A stretch of DNA of 12,561 nucleotides. Origin: Candidatus Mediterraneibacter colneyensis. GTDB lineage: Bacteria > Bacillota > Clostridia > Lachnospirales > Lachnospiraceae. The notes under the pieces were generated by a model that saw only the letters and a list, made by a program, of their open reading frames with translations, did no database searches and was not told the DNA's origin. Both the position numbers and the translations under genes were made by a program. Below, piece after piece: positions 1 to 6,227 of this stretch (positions within the stretch are counted from its first letter, which is position 1; the number at the start of each line of letters is the position of its first letter). The stretch spans positions 1-12,561 of the forward strand of contig DXEY01000026.1 of NCBI GenBank assembly GCA_019114745.1. Reading direction: 5' to 3'.

Positions 1-16
1 GCTAGACTTAGCCACA

Positions 17-74
17 AGACAAAGACGTCTGATGATGAGGCAGAAAAACCCTCACCGATCAGGCGTCTTTTCTT
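17..74 (+). promoter_or_regulatory. amt leader: terminator hairpin with overlapping hexaloop hairpin (possible ANTAR antiterminator)
   Basis: A 13-bp stem pairs AAAGACGTCTGAT (21-33) with ATCAGGCGTCTTT (58-70), with one G-U pair. It continues as GATGAGG (34-40) against CCTCACC (50-56) with one mismatch, and closes on an A-rich loop (41-49). A T-rich run follows (68-74), so this is a credible intrinsic terminator. Its 5' arm overlaps a second, mutually exclusive hairpin: AGAC (17-20), hexaloop AAAGAC (21-26), GTCT (27-30). ANTAR-domain antiterminators are known to bind paired hairpins whose six-base loops have A at position 1 and G at position 4, and this loop fits. The first hairpin of the pair is not confirmed: 1-12 can fold, but its loop (AGACTT) lacks the G, so it may lie before the window. 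The alternative is simply the terminator of an upstream gene. I saw no convincing promoter between the hairpin and amt. Confidence 0.6.
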
Positions 75-166
75 ATTATCACAAAGCAGTTTAACTCTTT
101 TTTGTGGCGAAGTACCCGGGGAATCATGAAAATCTGTTAGCTCTATTGGAAACGGGAGGTATTTCT

Positions 167-1405
167 ATGGACACTGGAAACACAGGATTTATAATGATCT
201 GCGCGGCGCTCGTGTTTATCATGACGCCGGGGCTGGCTTTCTTCTACGGAGGGCTTGTCCGGAGAAAAAATGTAGTGAACACTATGATGGCATGCGTGGC
301 GATCATGGGACTCTCTGTATTTATGTGGGCGCTGTTCGGGTATTCCCTCGCATTTGGTACCGACCACGGCGGGGTGATCGGAAGCTTTGAATGGCTTGGA
401 TTAAGCGGAGTCGGCTGGGACGCAGGACCCTACTCAGACACCATTCCCCACCTTGTATACGCCGCATTTCAGATGATGTTTGCAATGATCACTCCTGCGC
501 TGATCACAGGGGCTGTTGTGGGAAGGATGAAATTCAAGGCATTATTTGCATTTATCGCCCTCTGGTCTGTGATCGTTTATTATCCGATGGCGCATATGGT
601 ATGGGGTCAGGGCGGATTTCTCGCCTCGATCGGCTCCGTTGACTTTGCCGGCGGAAACGTCGTACATATCAGTTCCGGCGTGAGCGCCCTTGTACTCGCC
701 ATCTATCTTGGCAGAAGACGCGGTTACGAGAAGACTTCTTACCGCATTCACAATATTCCTTTCGTTGTTCTCGGAGCCGCTCTTCTGTGGTTTGGCTGGT
801 ACGGCTTTAACGCAGGAAGCGCGCTTGCGGCAGACGGACTTGCGGCACATGCGTTTATGACTACATCGATCTCCGCTGCCACAGCGCTCCTTTCCTGGAT
901 GCTGATCGATACCGTCAAAGACGGAAAGCCGACGCTGGTCGGCGCGTCTACCGGTCTGGTAGTCGGACTTGTGGCGATCACCCCGGGCGCCGGCTTCGTA
1001 CCGGTCTGGGCATCCTTCATCATCGGCGCCCTGGTCAGCCCGATCTGCTATTGTATGATGAATCTTATCAAACATAAACTGAAAATCGACGATTCACTGG
1101 ACGCATTCGGATGTCACGGCATCGGCGGCATCTGGGGCGGTATCGCAACCGGACTGTTCGGACAGAGTTCTATCAACTCCGTCGCACAGTGGGACGGTCT
1201 TGTATTCGGTGAGACCCGGCTTTTCGCTGCCCAGGTCATCAGCATTCTCGTGACGATCGCAGTTGCCGTCGCCGGTTCCCTGATCTGTATCGGTATTATC
1301 CGTATCTTCACAAAACTCCGTGTCGAAGAAAAAGATGAAGTACGCGGGCTTGATATTACCCAGCACGGTGAACAGGCTTACCCGTCCTTTAACGGCTTTG
1401 ACTAA
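167..1405 (+). CDS. amt: Ammonium transporter (Amt/MEP/Rh family)
   Basis: Ammonium channel of the cytoplasmic membrane, trimeric in this family, conducting NH3/NH4+ inward. I start it at ATG 167 (412 aa) because GGGAGGT sits 6 bases upstream; an in-frame GTG at 104 would add 21 residues with no hydrophobic or conserved character. The protein is almost wholly hydrophobic, with about 11 membrane segments. Family motifs are present: the AHMVWG stretch before the pore, DFAGGNVVHISSG with the first pore histidine H167, and FGCHGIGGIWGG with the second, H317. These match the twin-His pair of E. coli AmtB (H168/H318). The cytoplasmic tail keeps GLDITQHGEQAY, the conserved region that couples to PII. 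The PII gene follows after 52 bases, giving the classic amt-glnK pair in which PII plugs the channel under nitrogen excess. The leader terminator suggests control by attenuation or antitermination. Confidence 0.96.
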   Translation: MDTGNTGFIMICAALVFIMTPGLAFFYGGLVRRKNVVNTMMACVAIMGLSVFMWALFGYSLAFGTDHGGVIGSFEWLGLSGVGWDAGPYSDTIPHLVYAAFQMMFAMITPALITGAVVGRMKFKALFAFIALWSVIVYYPMAHMVWGQGGFLASIGSVDFAGGNVVHISSGVSALVLAIYLGRRRGYEKTSYRIHNIPFVVLGAALLWFGWYGFNAGSALAADGLAAHAFMTTSISAATALLSWMLIDTVKDGKPTLVGASTGLVVGLVAITPGAGFVPVWASFIIGALVSPICYCMMNLIKHKLKIDDSLDAFGCHGIGGIWGGIATGLFGQSSINSVAQWDGLVFGETRLFAAQVISILVTIAVAVAGSLICIGIIRIFTKLRVEEKDEVRGLDITQHGEQAYPSFNGFD

Positions 1406-1457
1406 ACCGGAGCAGAGTTATGAAATATAGGAAGCGAAAGGATAGGAGGAACAGACT

Positions 1458-1817
1458 ATGTTAATCAAAATCGACGCAATCGTCAGGGAAGAGAAATTCG
1501 AGGACGTCAAGGACGCGCTCAATCAGATAGAAGTCAACGGCATCACCGTATCCCAGGTCATGGGCTGCGGCGCCCAGAGAGGCTATAAAGAAGTCGTCCG
1601 TGGATCAAAGGTCGATGTCGTCCTTCAGCCGAAGGTGAAGTTCGAGATCGTCGTATCTTCCGAAGAATGGGAGAAAAAAGTGATCGACGCCATTCAGGCT
1701 GCCGCTTACACCGGAGATATGGGAGACGGCAAGATCTTCAGCTATGAGATCAGAAACGCGCTTAAGATCCGCACAAAAGAAACCGGATATGACGCGCTCC
1801 AGTCTCAGCTGGATTAG
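1458..1817 (+). CDS. glnB: PII nitrogen regulatory protein (GlnB/GlnK type)
   Basis: Small trimeric signal protein that senses 2-oxoglutarate and ATP/ADP and here most likely gates the adjacent Amt channel; the partner is inferred from gene order. At 119 aa it is slightly longer than the usual 112, owing to a short C-terminal extension. The opening LIKIDAIVREEKFEDVKDAL is the family start, the B-loop signature TGDMGDGKIF lies near residues 85-94, and IRTKETG forms the C-loop. The T-loop runs GAQRGYKEVVRGSKVDVV. Aligned to E. coli GlnB, the uridylylated Tyr51 is Val52 here and Tyr46 is Val47, so GlnD-type uridylylation is not possible at the usual site. Ser50 matches the serine phosphorylated in cyanobacterial PII, but nothing shows it is used here. 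AGGAGGA lies 7 bases before ATG. The name glnK would be equally fitting. Confidence 0.95.
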   Translation: MLIKIDAIVREEKFEDVKDALNQIEVNGITVSQVMGCGAQRGYKEVVRGSKVDVVLQPKVKFEIVVSSEEWEKKVIDAIQAAAYTGDMGDGKIFSYEIRNALKIRTKETGYDALQSQLD

Positions 1818-1860
1818 ACATTGCCGCTTTACCATATATACATTCTTATCAACCTCATGT

Positions 1861-1898
1861 AAAGAGCCGGACTTTCGTAAGAAAGGATCCGGCTCTTT
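1861..1898. terminator. Bidirectional terminator between PII gene and cbiG
   Basis: AAAGAGCCGGA (1861-1871) pairs perfectly with TCCGGCTCTTT (1888-1898), 11 bp. Inside it CTTTC (1872-1876) pairs with GAAAG (1881-1885) around a GTAA loop, a GNRA-type tetraloop on the + transcript, leaving a 2-base bulge. A/T bases at the stem foot give TTT ends on both strands, though the U-runs beyond are weak. It sits 43 bases after the PII stop and 15 bases past the cbiG stop, so it can serve both convergent transcripts. Confidence 0.8.
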
Positions 1899-1913
1899 GT
1901 AAATTGTCCGTCA

Positions 1914-2978
1914 TTAAAATTCCAGTTCCGCCGGGCATCTCACAAGCGCCGCTGTCATAGATTCCCGGACGCACTTCCCCTGTATCAGCGTTCCGCCGCT
2001 CCCGCACAGGAGCGCCGCCCGCTCGCACACATTATCCACCCCCGTCACCTTCTCCACGAACCCGGACGCCGACGTTACTTCCGCCACCCGGCGCAGTTCT
2101 TCCGCAGTGTAGGTCACAAAGGGGATCCCATAAGTTTCCGAAAGATGTAACAGCGCAGGTTCCTCTTTTTTCAGGTCGATGCTTGCGATCATTTTCACCT
2201 GCCCCATTTCCAGTCCGTTTCCCCCGAGTATCTCACGGAATCCTTTTTCCAGAAGTTCCGGGCTTACCGCTTTCCGGCAGCCGATCCCCGCCGCGATATT
2301 GCGGGGTTTTAAGAGCAGGGTGCCCGCTTTCTTATCTTCCGGGCAGGCGTCCCCGATCAGGATCCGGTATCGGTACCGCTCTGCCTCTTCCGGACCGGAG
2401 CACACCGCGGCCTCCGCCGGGGCGTCCCCTTTGACGGTACAGCCCGGGCAGTCAACATACAGGGCGACCCGCTCCCCTTCCAGCACTGCTGAAGAGATCG
2501 CCTTTGCCATTTCCCTGTCTGTGATCAGCAGATCATTCTTCCGGGCAAATACGTCCACCGCGAACTTCCCTCTGACATCCGTGGCTGTCGTATGCACAGA
2601 GACAGCCCCGGTCAGCCCGGCGATCTCATCCGCAAGGGCGGCGGCCCCGCCCACGTGTCCTGAGAGCAGGGGAATGACATACCTGCCCGTTTCGTCGATC
2701 ACCAGCACCGGAGAGTCGGTATACTTATCCTTCACCCACGGAGCGATATACCGGACAGCGATCCCCGCCGCGCCCACAAAGAGAAAGGCGTCTCTGCCCC
2801 ATCCCTCCCGGAACAGATCCTGCCTGTCTTTTGGAAGGGGAAGGATGTCACCGCCCGCATATTTTTCCACCGCATATCCGCGGCATGTCCTCCCGTTCTT
2901 CTGCAGTGTCCCGCACAATATTCTGTTTAATCCGGTTCCCGCCCGGGTAAAGCTCAGTATCACGATCCTGCGTTCCAT
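1914..2978 (-). CDS. cbiG: Cobalt-precorrin 5A hydrolase CbiG
   Basis: Cytoplasmic enzyme of the anaerobic (early cobalt) cobalamin route. The family opens the delta-lactone of cobalt-precorrin-5A and releases acetaldehyde to give cobalt-precorrin-5B. The 354 aa match the usual full length. The N-terminal domain contains GAAGIAVR (69-76) and IDETGRYVIPLLSGHVGGA (94-112). A variable middle part follows, then the CbiG C-terminal domain with GIGCR (231-235), SGFVEKVTGVDNVCERAAL (305-323) and LIQGKCVRESMTAAL near the end. The start is ATG 2978 with a modest AAGGA about 8 bases upstream, 16 bases after the stop of the Lrp-type gene, so co-transcription and perhaps coupling are likely. No other cob/cbi gene lies in the window, and I see no cobalamin-riboswitch-like leader. 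Whether the genome has a complete corrin pathway cannot be judged here. Confidence 0.93.
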   Translation of the reverse strand: MERRIVILSFTRAGTGLNRILCGTLQKNGRTCRGYAVEKYAGGDILPLPKDRQDLFREGWGRDAFLFVGAAGIAVRYIAPWVKDKYTDSPVLVIDETGRYVIPLLSGHVGGAAALADEIAGLTGAVSVHTTATDVRGKFAVDVFARKNDLLITDREMAKAISSAVLEGERVALYVDCPGCTVKGDAPAEAAVCSGPEEAERYRYRILIGDACPEDKKAGTLLLKPRNIAAGIGCRKAVSPELLEKGFREILGGNGLEMGQVKMIASIDLKKEEPALLHLSETYGIPFVTYTAEELRRVAEVTSASGFVEKVTGVDNVCERAALLCGSGGTLIQGKCVRESMTAALVRCPAELEF

Positions 2979-2994
2979 AAACGTTCCTTTTCCA

Positions 2995-3453
2995 TCAGAG
3001 CCTCAGCCCTTTGATATCCTTGATCCTTGAAAGTATCATATTACAGGTGCAGTCAATAATGCCCGGCAGCCTGTCTATCGTATGGCAGATCAGGTCTTCC
3101 ATCTCTTCGTTTGAGGAGGCCACTGCATGTACATGCAGCCTGCTCTTCCCTGTGACCCGGTAGATCTGAGTGACAGTATCATTCTGAAAGAGGATATCCG
3201 CCACTTCCGAAAGTGACTCCGGCTTCGTCTCGATTTCAAAATAACAGGATATTGCACCGCTGATCTTCTGCGGATTTACGATCGTTGTATACTCTTCTAT
3301 AATGCCCTTCTCCTCAAGCGCCTGCACCCGCATCTTTACCGCCACCCGGGAGATTCCGACCTGCTGCCCGATCTCAGAGTATGACATCCGGGCGTTTTGT
3401 ATGAGCAGTTCCATGATCTTCTGATCCAGCTCGTCAAGCCCGTCCAGAAACAT
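2995..3453 (-). CDS. Lrp/AsnC family transcriptional regulator
   Basis: DNA-binding regulator of the feast/famine type, 152 aa, a normal length. Residues 7-57 form the AsnC winged helix (LDELDQKIMELLIQNARMS, then SEIGQQVGISRVAVKMRVQALEEKGII with the recognition helix near 34-45). Residues 66-145 form the RAM ligand/oligomerisation domain, with YRVTGKSRLHVHAVA at about 98-112 in the usual ligand-site region. AAGGAGG lies 8 bases before ATG. A sigma-A promoter for it is visible at 3504-3533. It is divergent from a MATE pump and cotranscribed with cbiG, so those two, together with itself, are the natural candidate targets; this is inferred from layout. Members bind amino acids or other small effectors, and the effector here is unknown. 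It is a true HTH protein and not a stand-alone RAM domain or a siroheme decarboxylase (AhbA/B). Confidence 0.93.
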   Translation of the reverse strand: MFLDGLDELDQKIMELLIQNARMSYSEIGQQVGISRVAVKMRVQALEEKGIIEEYTTIVNPQKISGAISCYFEIETKPESLSEVADILFQNDTVTQIYRVTGKSRLHVHAVASSNEEMEDLICHTIDRLPGIIDCTCNMILSRIKDIKGLRL

Positions 3454-3503
3454 AGGCTCCGCCTCCTTATTATTTCGCAGTCCCTGCTTTATTCTTCTGA
3501 GAC

Positions 3504-3533
3504 ATTATACTATGCGGCAAAAATAGCCGTCAA
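3504..3533 (-). promoter_or_regulatory. Sigma-A promoter of the Lrp-type gene
   Basis: On the - strand TTGACG (3533-3528) is followed by an 18-base spacer and a perfect TATAAT (3509-3504), about 50 bases before the start codon. The spacer contains a small inverted repeat, CGGC (3515-3518) and GCCG (3526-3529) separated by 7 bases, which could be an operator half-site pair but is short enough to be chance. Confidence 0.75.
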
Positions 3534-3572
3534 GCAGGAACAGCCTTTCTCAGTTTGATGACCTGCCGTTTT

Positions 3573-3593
3573 GTATTGTCCTGTTGACAATAC
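3573..3593. promoter_or_regulatory. Palindromic operator candidate over the MATE -35 box
   Basis: GTATTGTC (3573-3580) and GACAATAC (3586-3593) are perfect 8-bp inverted arms around a 5-base centre. The right arm contains most of the TTGACA -35 hexamer of the rightward promoter, so a bound protein would be expected to occlude RNA polymerase. The divergent Lrp-type protein is the obvious candidate binder by position. The sequence does not closely match the E. coli Lrp consensus, so another regulator is possible. Confidence 0.6.
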
Positions 3594-3612
3594 GTTGGTT
3601 CAGAATTATTAT
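3584..3612 (+). promoter_or_regulatory. Sigma-A promoter of the MATE gene
   Basis: TTGACA (3584-3589) is a perfect -35 hexamer. A 17-base spacer leads to TATTAT (3607-3612), one base from the consensus -10. The distance to the GTG start (3656) gives a leader of roughly 35-40 bases. The -35 lies within the palindrome at 3573-3593. Confidence 0.8.
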
Positions 3613-3655
3613 ATATTACAGATGTTAATTTTATGATTACGAAAGGAAATGCGAA

Positions 3656-5020
3656 GTGAAAACAGAAACTGATCTGACACAAGGTCCCGTTATGAAAACA
3701 ATGGTGCAGTTCGCGGTCCCCATGATCCTGGGAAATCTTCTGCAGCAGTGCTATAATATTGCAGATACACTGATCGTAGGACGTTTTCTCGGAGCAGACG
3801 CCCTTGCCGCCGTGGGATCTTCCTTTTCCCTGATGACATTTCTCACCTCGATCCTGCTCGGGCTTGCGATGGGCAGCGGAACGGTATTTTCCATCCGTTT
3901 CGGACAGAAAGATGAGACCGGGCTTAAGGAGGGGATCCTGGCTTCGTTCGCCCTTCTCGGCGTGGTGACGGTTATCCTGAATCTCCTGGTCTATGCGGGC
4001 ATCGACGGGATCATCTGGTTTCTCCGCACTCCCGGGGAATTGTCCGGCATGATGAAAGACTATCTGCTCGTCATATTTGCAGGACTGGCAGGCATCTTTC
4101 TCTACAACTTCTTTGCGTCGCTGCTGCGCTCTCTCGGAAATTCCGTCGTCCCCCTCGCTTTTCTGGCGGTCTCCGCATTCCTGAACATCTTTCTGGATCT
4201 GTGGTTTGTCGCGGGGCTCGGCCGGGGTGTGTCGGGCGCGGCTGAGGCAACTGTGATCTCACAGTATGTATCGGGTATCGGTATCACAGTTTATACACGG
4301 ATCCGGTTCCCTCATCTGTTTCAAAAAGACCGTTCCGTCAGGCTGCGGAAATCCCGCATCCGCGAGATCGCAGGGTTCTCGGCACTGACCTGCCTGCAGC
4401 AGTCCATCATGAACCTGGGCATTCTGGCAGTCCAGGGACTGGTCAACAGCTTCGGCACGACGGTCATGGCAGCCTTTGCCGCCGCCGTAAAGATCGACGC
4501 CTTCGCCTATCTTCCGGTCCAGGATTTCGGAAATGCATTCTCCATATTCATTGCCCAGAACTACGGGGCAAAAAAGACGGACAGGATCCGGAAAGGGATC
4601 CGCACGGCCGTCCTGGCATCCGTCACATTCAGCCTTACCGTCTCCCTGCTCATTTTTCTGGCTGCCGGCCCGCTTATGTCCCTGTTTATTGATCCGGGCG
4701 AAACCGCCGTTATTTCCGAAGGCGTGCGGTATCTCCGCATCGAAGGAAGCTTTTATGCACTGATCGGTATCCTGTTCCTGCTCTACAGCCTGTACCGCGC
4801 GCTCGAAAATCCCGGAATGTCGGTGATACTGACTATTATGTCCCTTGGAATCCGCGTAGCGCTTGCCTATGCACTCTCCTCTTTTTCTGTCTTTGGGACA
4901 TCCGGTATCTGGTGGTCTATTCCCATCGGCTGGTTCCTTGCTGATGCCCTCGGAATCGGGTACTATCTCGCCAGATACCGCGCACGGCTGTCCGGGCAGG
5001 GATCACCGCCGCGTACATAA
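3656..5020 (+). CDS. MATE family multidrug/toxin efflux transporter
   Basis: Integral membrane antiporter of the MATE family, expected to expel organic cations or other small molecules using an H+ or Na+ gradient; the substrate is unknown. The 454 aa contain about 12 membrane segments in two six-helix halves. The family start is clear: GPVMKTMVQFAVPMILGNLL, then QQCYNIADTLIVGRFLGADALAAVG. The second half begins near FSALTCLQQSIMNLGILAVQ, and QNYGAKKTDRIRKG is the conserved loop seen in MepA-like members. The start is GTG at 3656, with AAAGGA about 9-10 bases upstream; the first ATG (3692) lies 12 codons in and would cut off the conserved N-terminal TQGPV region. It is transcribed divergently from the Lrp/AsnC gene and has its own promoter with a possible operator. 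It is only distantly similar to the other MATE gene in the window. Confidence 0.93.
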   Translation: MKTETDLTQGPVMKTMVQFAVPMILGNLLQQCYNIADTLIVGRFLGADALAAVGSSFSLMTFLTSILLGLAMGSGTVFSIRFGQKDETGLKEGILASFALLGVVTVILNLLVYAGIDGIIWFLRTPGELSGMMKDYLLVIFAGLAGIFLYNFFASLLRSLGNSVVPLAFLAVSAFLNIFLDLWFVAGLGRGVSGAAEATVISQYVSGIGITVYTRIRFPHLFQKDRSVRLRKSRIREIAGFSALTCLQQSIMNLGILAVQGLVNSFGTTVMAAFAAAVKIDAFAYLPVQDFGNAFSIFIAQNYGAKKTDRIRKGIRTAVLASVTFSLTVSLLIFLAAGPLMSLFIDPGETAVISEGVRYLRIEGSFYALIGILFLLYSLYRALENPGMSVILTIMSLGIRVALAYALSSFSVFGTSGIWWSIPIGWFLADALGIGYYLARYRARLSGQGSPPRT

Positions 5021-5041
5021 ATCCTCTCCCGGCAGCGCATT

Positions 5042-6157
5042 TCATCTGACCAGCAGCCAGTTCGCCCGAAACGTACGCATCAGATTCCAGTACCGCGCGC
5101 CCCGAAGGCCGTATTCCCGCACCAGCTCCCACTTTGCGGTAATGCTGCGGACATCCTCAAACCACACCACATGCTCCATCCCGTTCTGACGGTAGGTAAA
5201 CCACGGGCTCTGGGAGATCTGTGCATACTCGATGGGCACTCCGTTTTCCACCGCGATATCCACAGCTTCCACATTTCCTATCGTCCTTGCCCGGGTAATC
5301 CCCCTCTCATAAGGGAGCGGCCAGTCATATCCGTAATTTGGAATACCGAGGATCAGTTTCTCCTTCGGGATCTGGGTAAGGGCATATTCCACCACCTCCC
5401 GCACTTTATCTAAAGGCGCGACAGCCATGGGCGGTCCGTAAGTGTATCCCCATTCATAAGTCATGAGAAATACCGCATCTGAATTTTCACCTAACATGGC
5501 GTAATCCACACCCTCTACAAGAATCCCTCTCTGATTTGTGGATGTTTTCGGTGCTGCCGCTACAGTCACCAGATATCCGTTCTCATTCATCACCTTCCTG
5601 ACTTTTCCGGCAAACTCTGCATACTGAACCCTGTTTTCCGGAAGGATATATTCAAAGTCAATATCCACTCCCACGTAGCCTTTCTCAGCAAATTTCTCCA
5701 GCATCTGCCCGATCAGCTTATCCTGCAGCTCCGGATTCTCTACCAGCACCTTGATGAGCTGATTGTTAAAAGCGCCCTCTGAAGAAAACGGGGTCAGCAC
5801 CATCCAGGGCTCCGCTCCGCTCTCCTGCGTCCTCGCGATCATCCACTGTTCTTCCTCTTCCGGGGAGACAAGACTGCCTTCAAAGGTAAATCCGTAAGAA
5901 AACAGCAGCATTTCGTCCAGCGCCGTCAGTGCTTCTTCAAGAACCGGCGGTTCAATAAACGGATAGGCATAGCCGCCCGTGACAAGCCCGTCCCCAAGCC
6001 CTCCTGTCTCGCCTTCCTCCAGCAGCAGAAGCGACTGCCCCGGCACAAGCCTGCCGGCATATTTTAACTGATTATCAGATATGATCTTACTCACAGGTAT
6101 CAGAGTTTCACGGGAAATTTCCTCTAACGTATCTCCCTCTTTTACTACGTAAATCAT
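5042..6157 (-). CDS. LysM-GH18 spore cortex-lytic type glycosidase (YaaH/SleL-like)
   Basis: Probable peptidoglycan N-acetylglucosaminidase acting on spore cortex fragments, as known for the YaaH/SleL group. The 371 aa start with one LysM domain (residues 2-46: IYVVKEGDTLEEISRETLI to LVPGQSLLL). The GH18 barrel follows from about residue 60, with the catalytic pattern DIDFE (D165, D167, E169), E169 being the expected acid/base. MTYEWGY (232-238) is the second substrate motif, and ARYWNL (354-359) carries the conserved late Trp. There is no signal peptide or membrane segment, normal for proteins loaded onto the spore from the mother cell. SleL of bacilli usually has two LysM domains, so this is a shorter form. 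A strong GGGGGTGA precedes ATG by 4 bases. A sigma-E-like promoter lies just upstream, supporting a sporulation role. It ends 21 bases from the convergent MATE gene. Confidence 0.92.
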   Translation of the reverse strand: MIYVVKEGDTLEEISRETLIPVSKIISDNQLKYAGRLVPGQSLLLLEEGETGGLGDGLVTGGYAYPFIEPPVLEEALTALDEMLLFSYGFTFEGSLVSPEEEEQWMIARTQESGAEPWMVLTPFSSEGAFNNQLIKVLVENPELQDKLIGQMLEKFAEKGYVGVDIDFEYILPENRVQYAEFAGKVRKVMNENGYLVTVAAAPKTSTNQRGILVEGVDYAMLGENSDAVFLMTYEWGYTYGPPMAVAPLDKVREVVEYALTQIPKEKLILGIPNYGYDWPLPYERGITRARTIGNVEAVDIAVENGVPIEYAQISQSPWFTYRQNGMEHVVWFEDVRSITAKWELVREYGLRGARYWNLMRTFRANWLLVR

Positions 6158-6175
6158 AAAATCACCCCCTGCGAA

Positions 6176-6189
6176 TAAGCATATGCTTA
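6176..6189. repeat. Perfect 14-bp palindrome upstream of the GH18 gene
   Basis: TAAGCATATGCTTA is its own reverse complement over all 14 bases, 18 bases before the GH18 start codon. It overlaps the -10 element of the sigma-E-like promoter. It could be an operator, but without an RNA loop it is unlikely to act as a hairpin. Confidence 0.6.
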
Positions 6190-6206
6190 CTCTCAGAGGG
6201 TTATGA
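6178..6206 (-). promoter_or_regulatory. Sigma-E-like sporulation promoter of the GH18 gene
   Basis: On the - strand TCATAAC (6206-6200) is followed by exactly 14 bases and CATATGCT (6185-6178). This fits the Bacillus sigma-E pattern of an ATA core at -35, 14 bases, and CATAnnnT at -10; the last two bases of the -35 element differ from the consensus TT. The predicted RNA start would leave a very short leader carrying only the ribosome binding site. Mother-cell control suits a YaaH/SleL-type enzyme. The match is by eye. Confidence 0.5.
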
Positions 6207-6227
6207 CATCATTATGCAAACTGGCTG

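Noticed and set aside
1..12. GCTAGACTTAGC as the first ANTAR hairpin
   Set aside because: Read as a hexaloop it is AGACTT, lacking G at position 4, and the stem is cut by the window start.
80..106. A/T-rich hairpin CACAAA...TTTGTG after the leader terminator
   Set aside because: Only six mostly A-T pairs with a bulge are available; too weak to call a second regulatory structure.
104..166. In-frame GTG extension of amt adding 21 residues
   Set aside because: The extra residues are polar and unlike any Amt N-terminus, and a good GGGAGGT sits directly before ATG 167.
542..1075. Open frame (177 codons) on the - strand opposite amt
   Set aside because: Low-complexity charged product with no motif, antisense to a clear membrane protein gene.
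2179..3030. Long open frame (283 codons) on the + strand opposite cbiG
   Set aside because: The product is Ser/Pro/Arg-rich with no recognisable domain, and it is fully antisense to a well-conserved cbiG; high GC at codon third positions explains the open frame.
4992..5032. Possible terminator between the convergent MATE and GH18 genes (CCGGG...CCCGG)
   Set aside because: The stem is broken by a 2x2 mismatch, has an 18-base loop, overlaps the MATE stop codon and has no U-run on either side.
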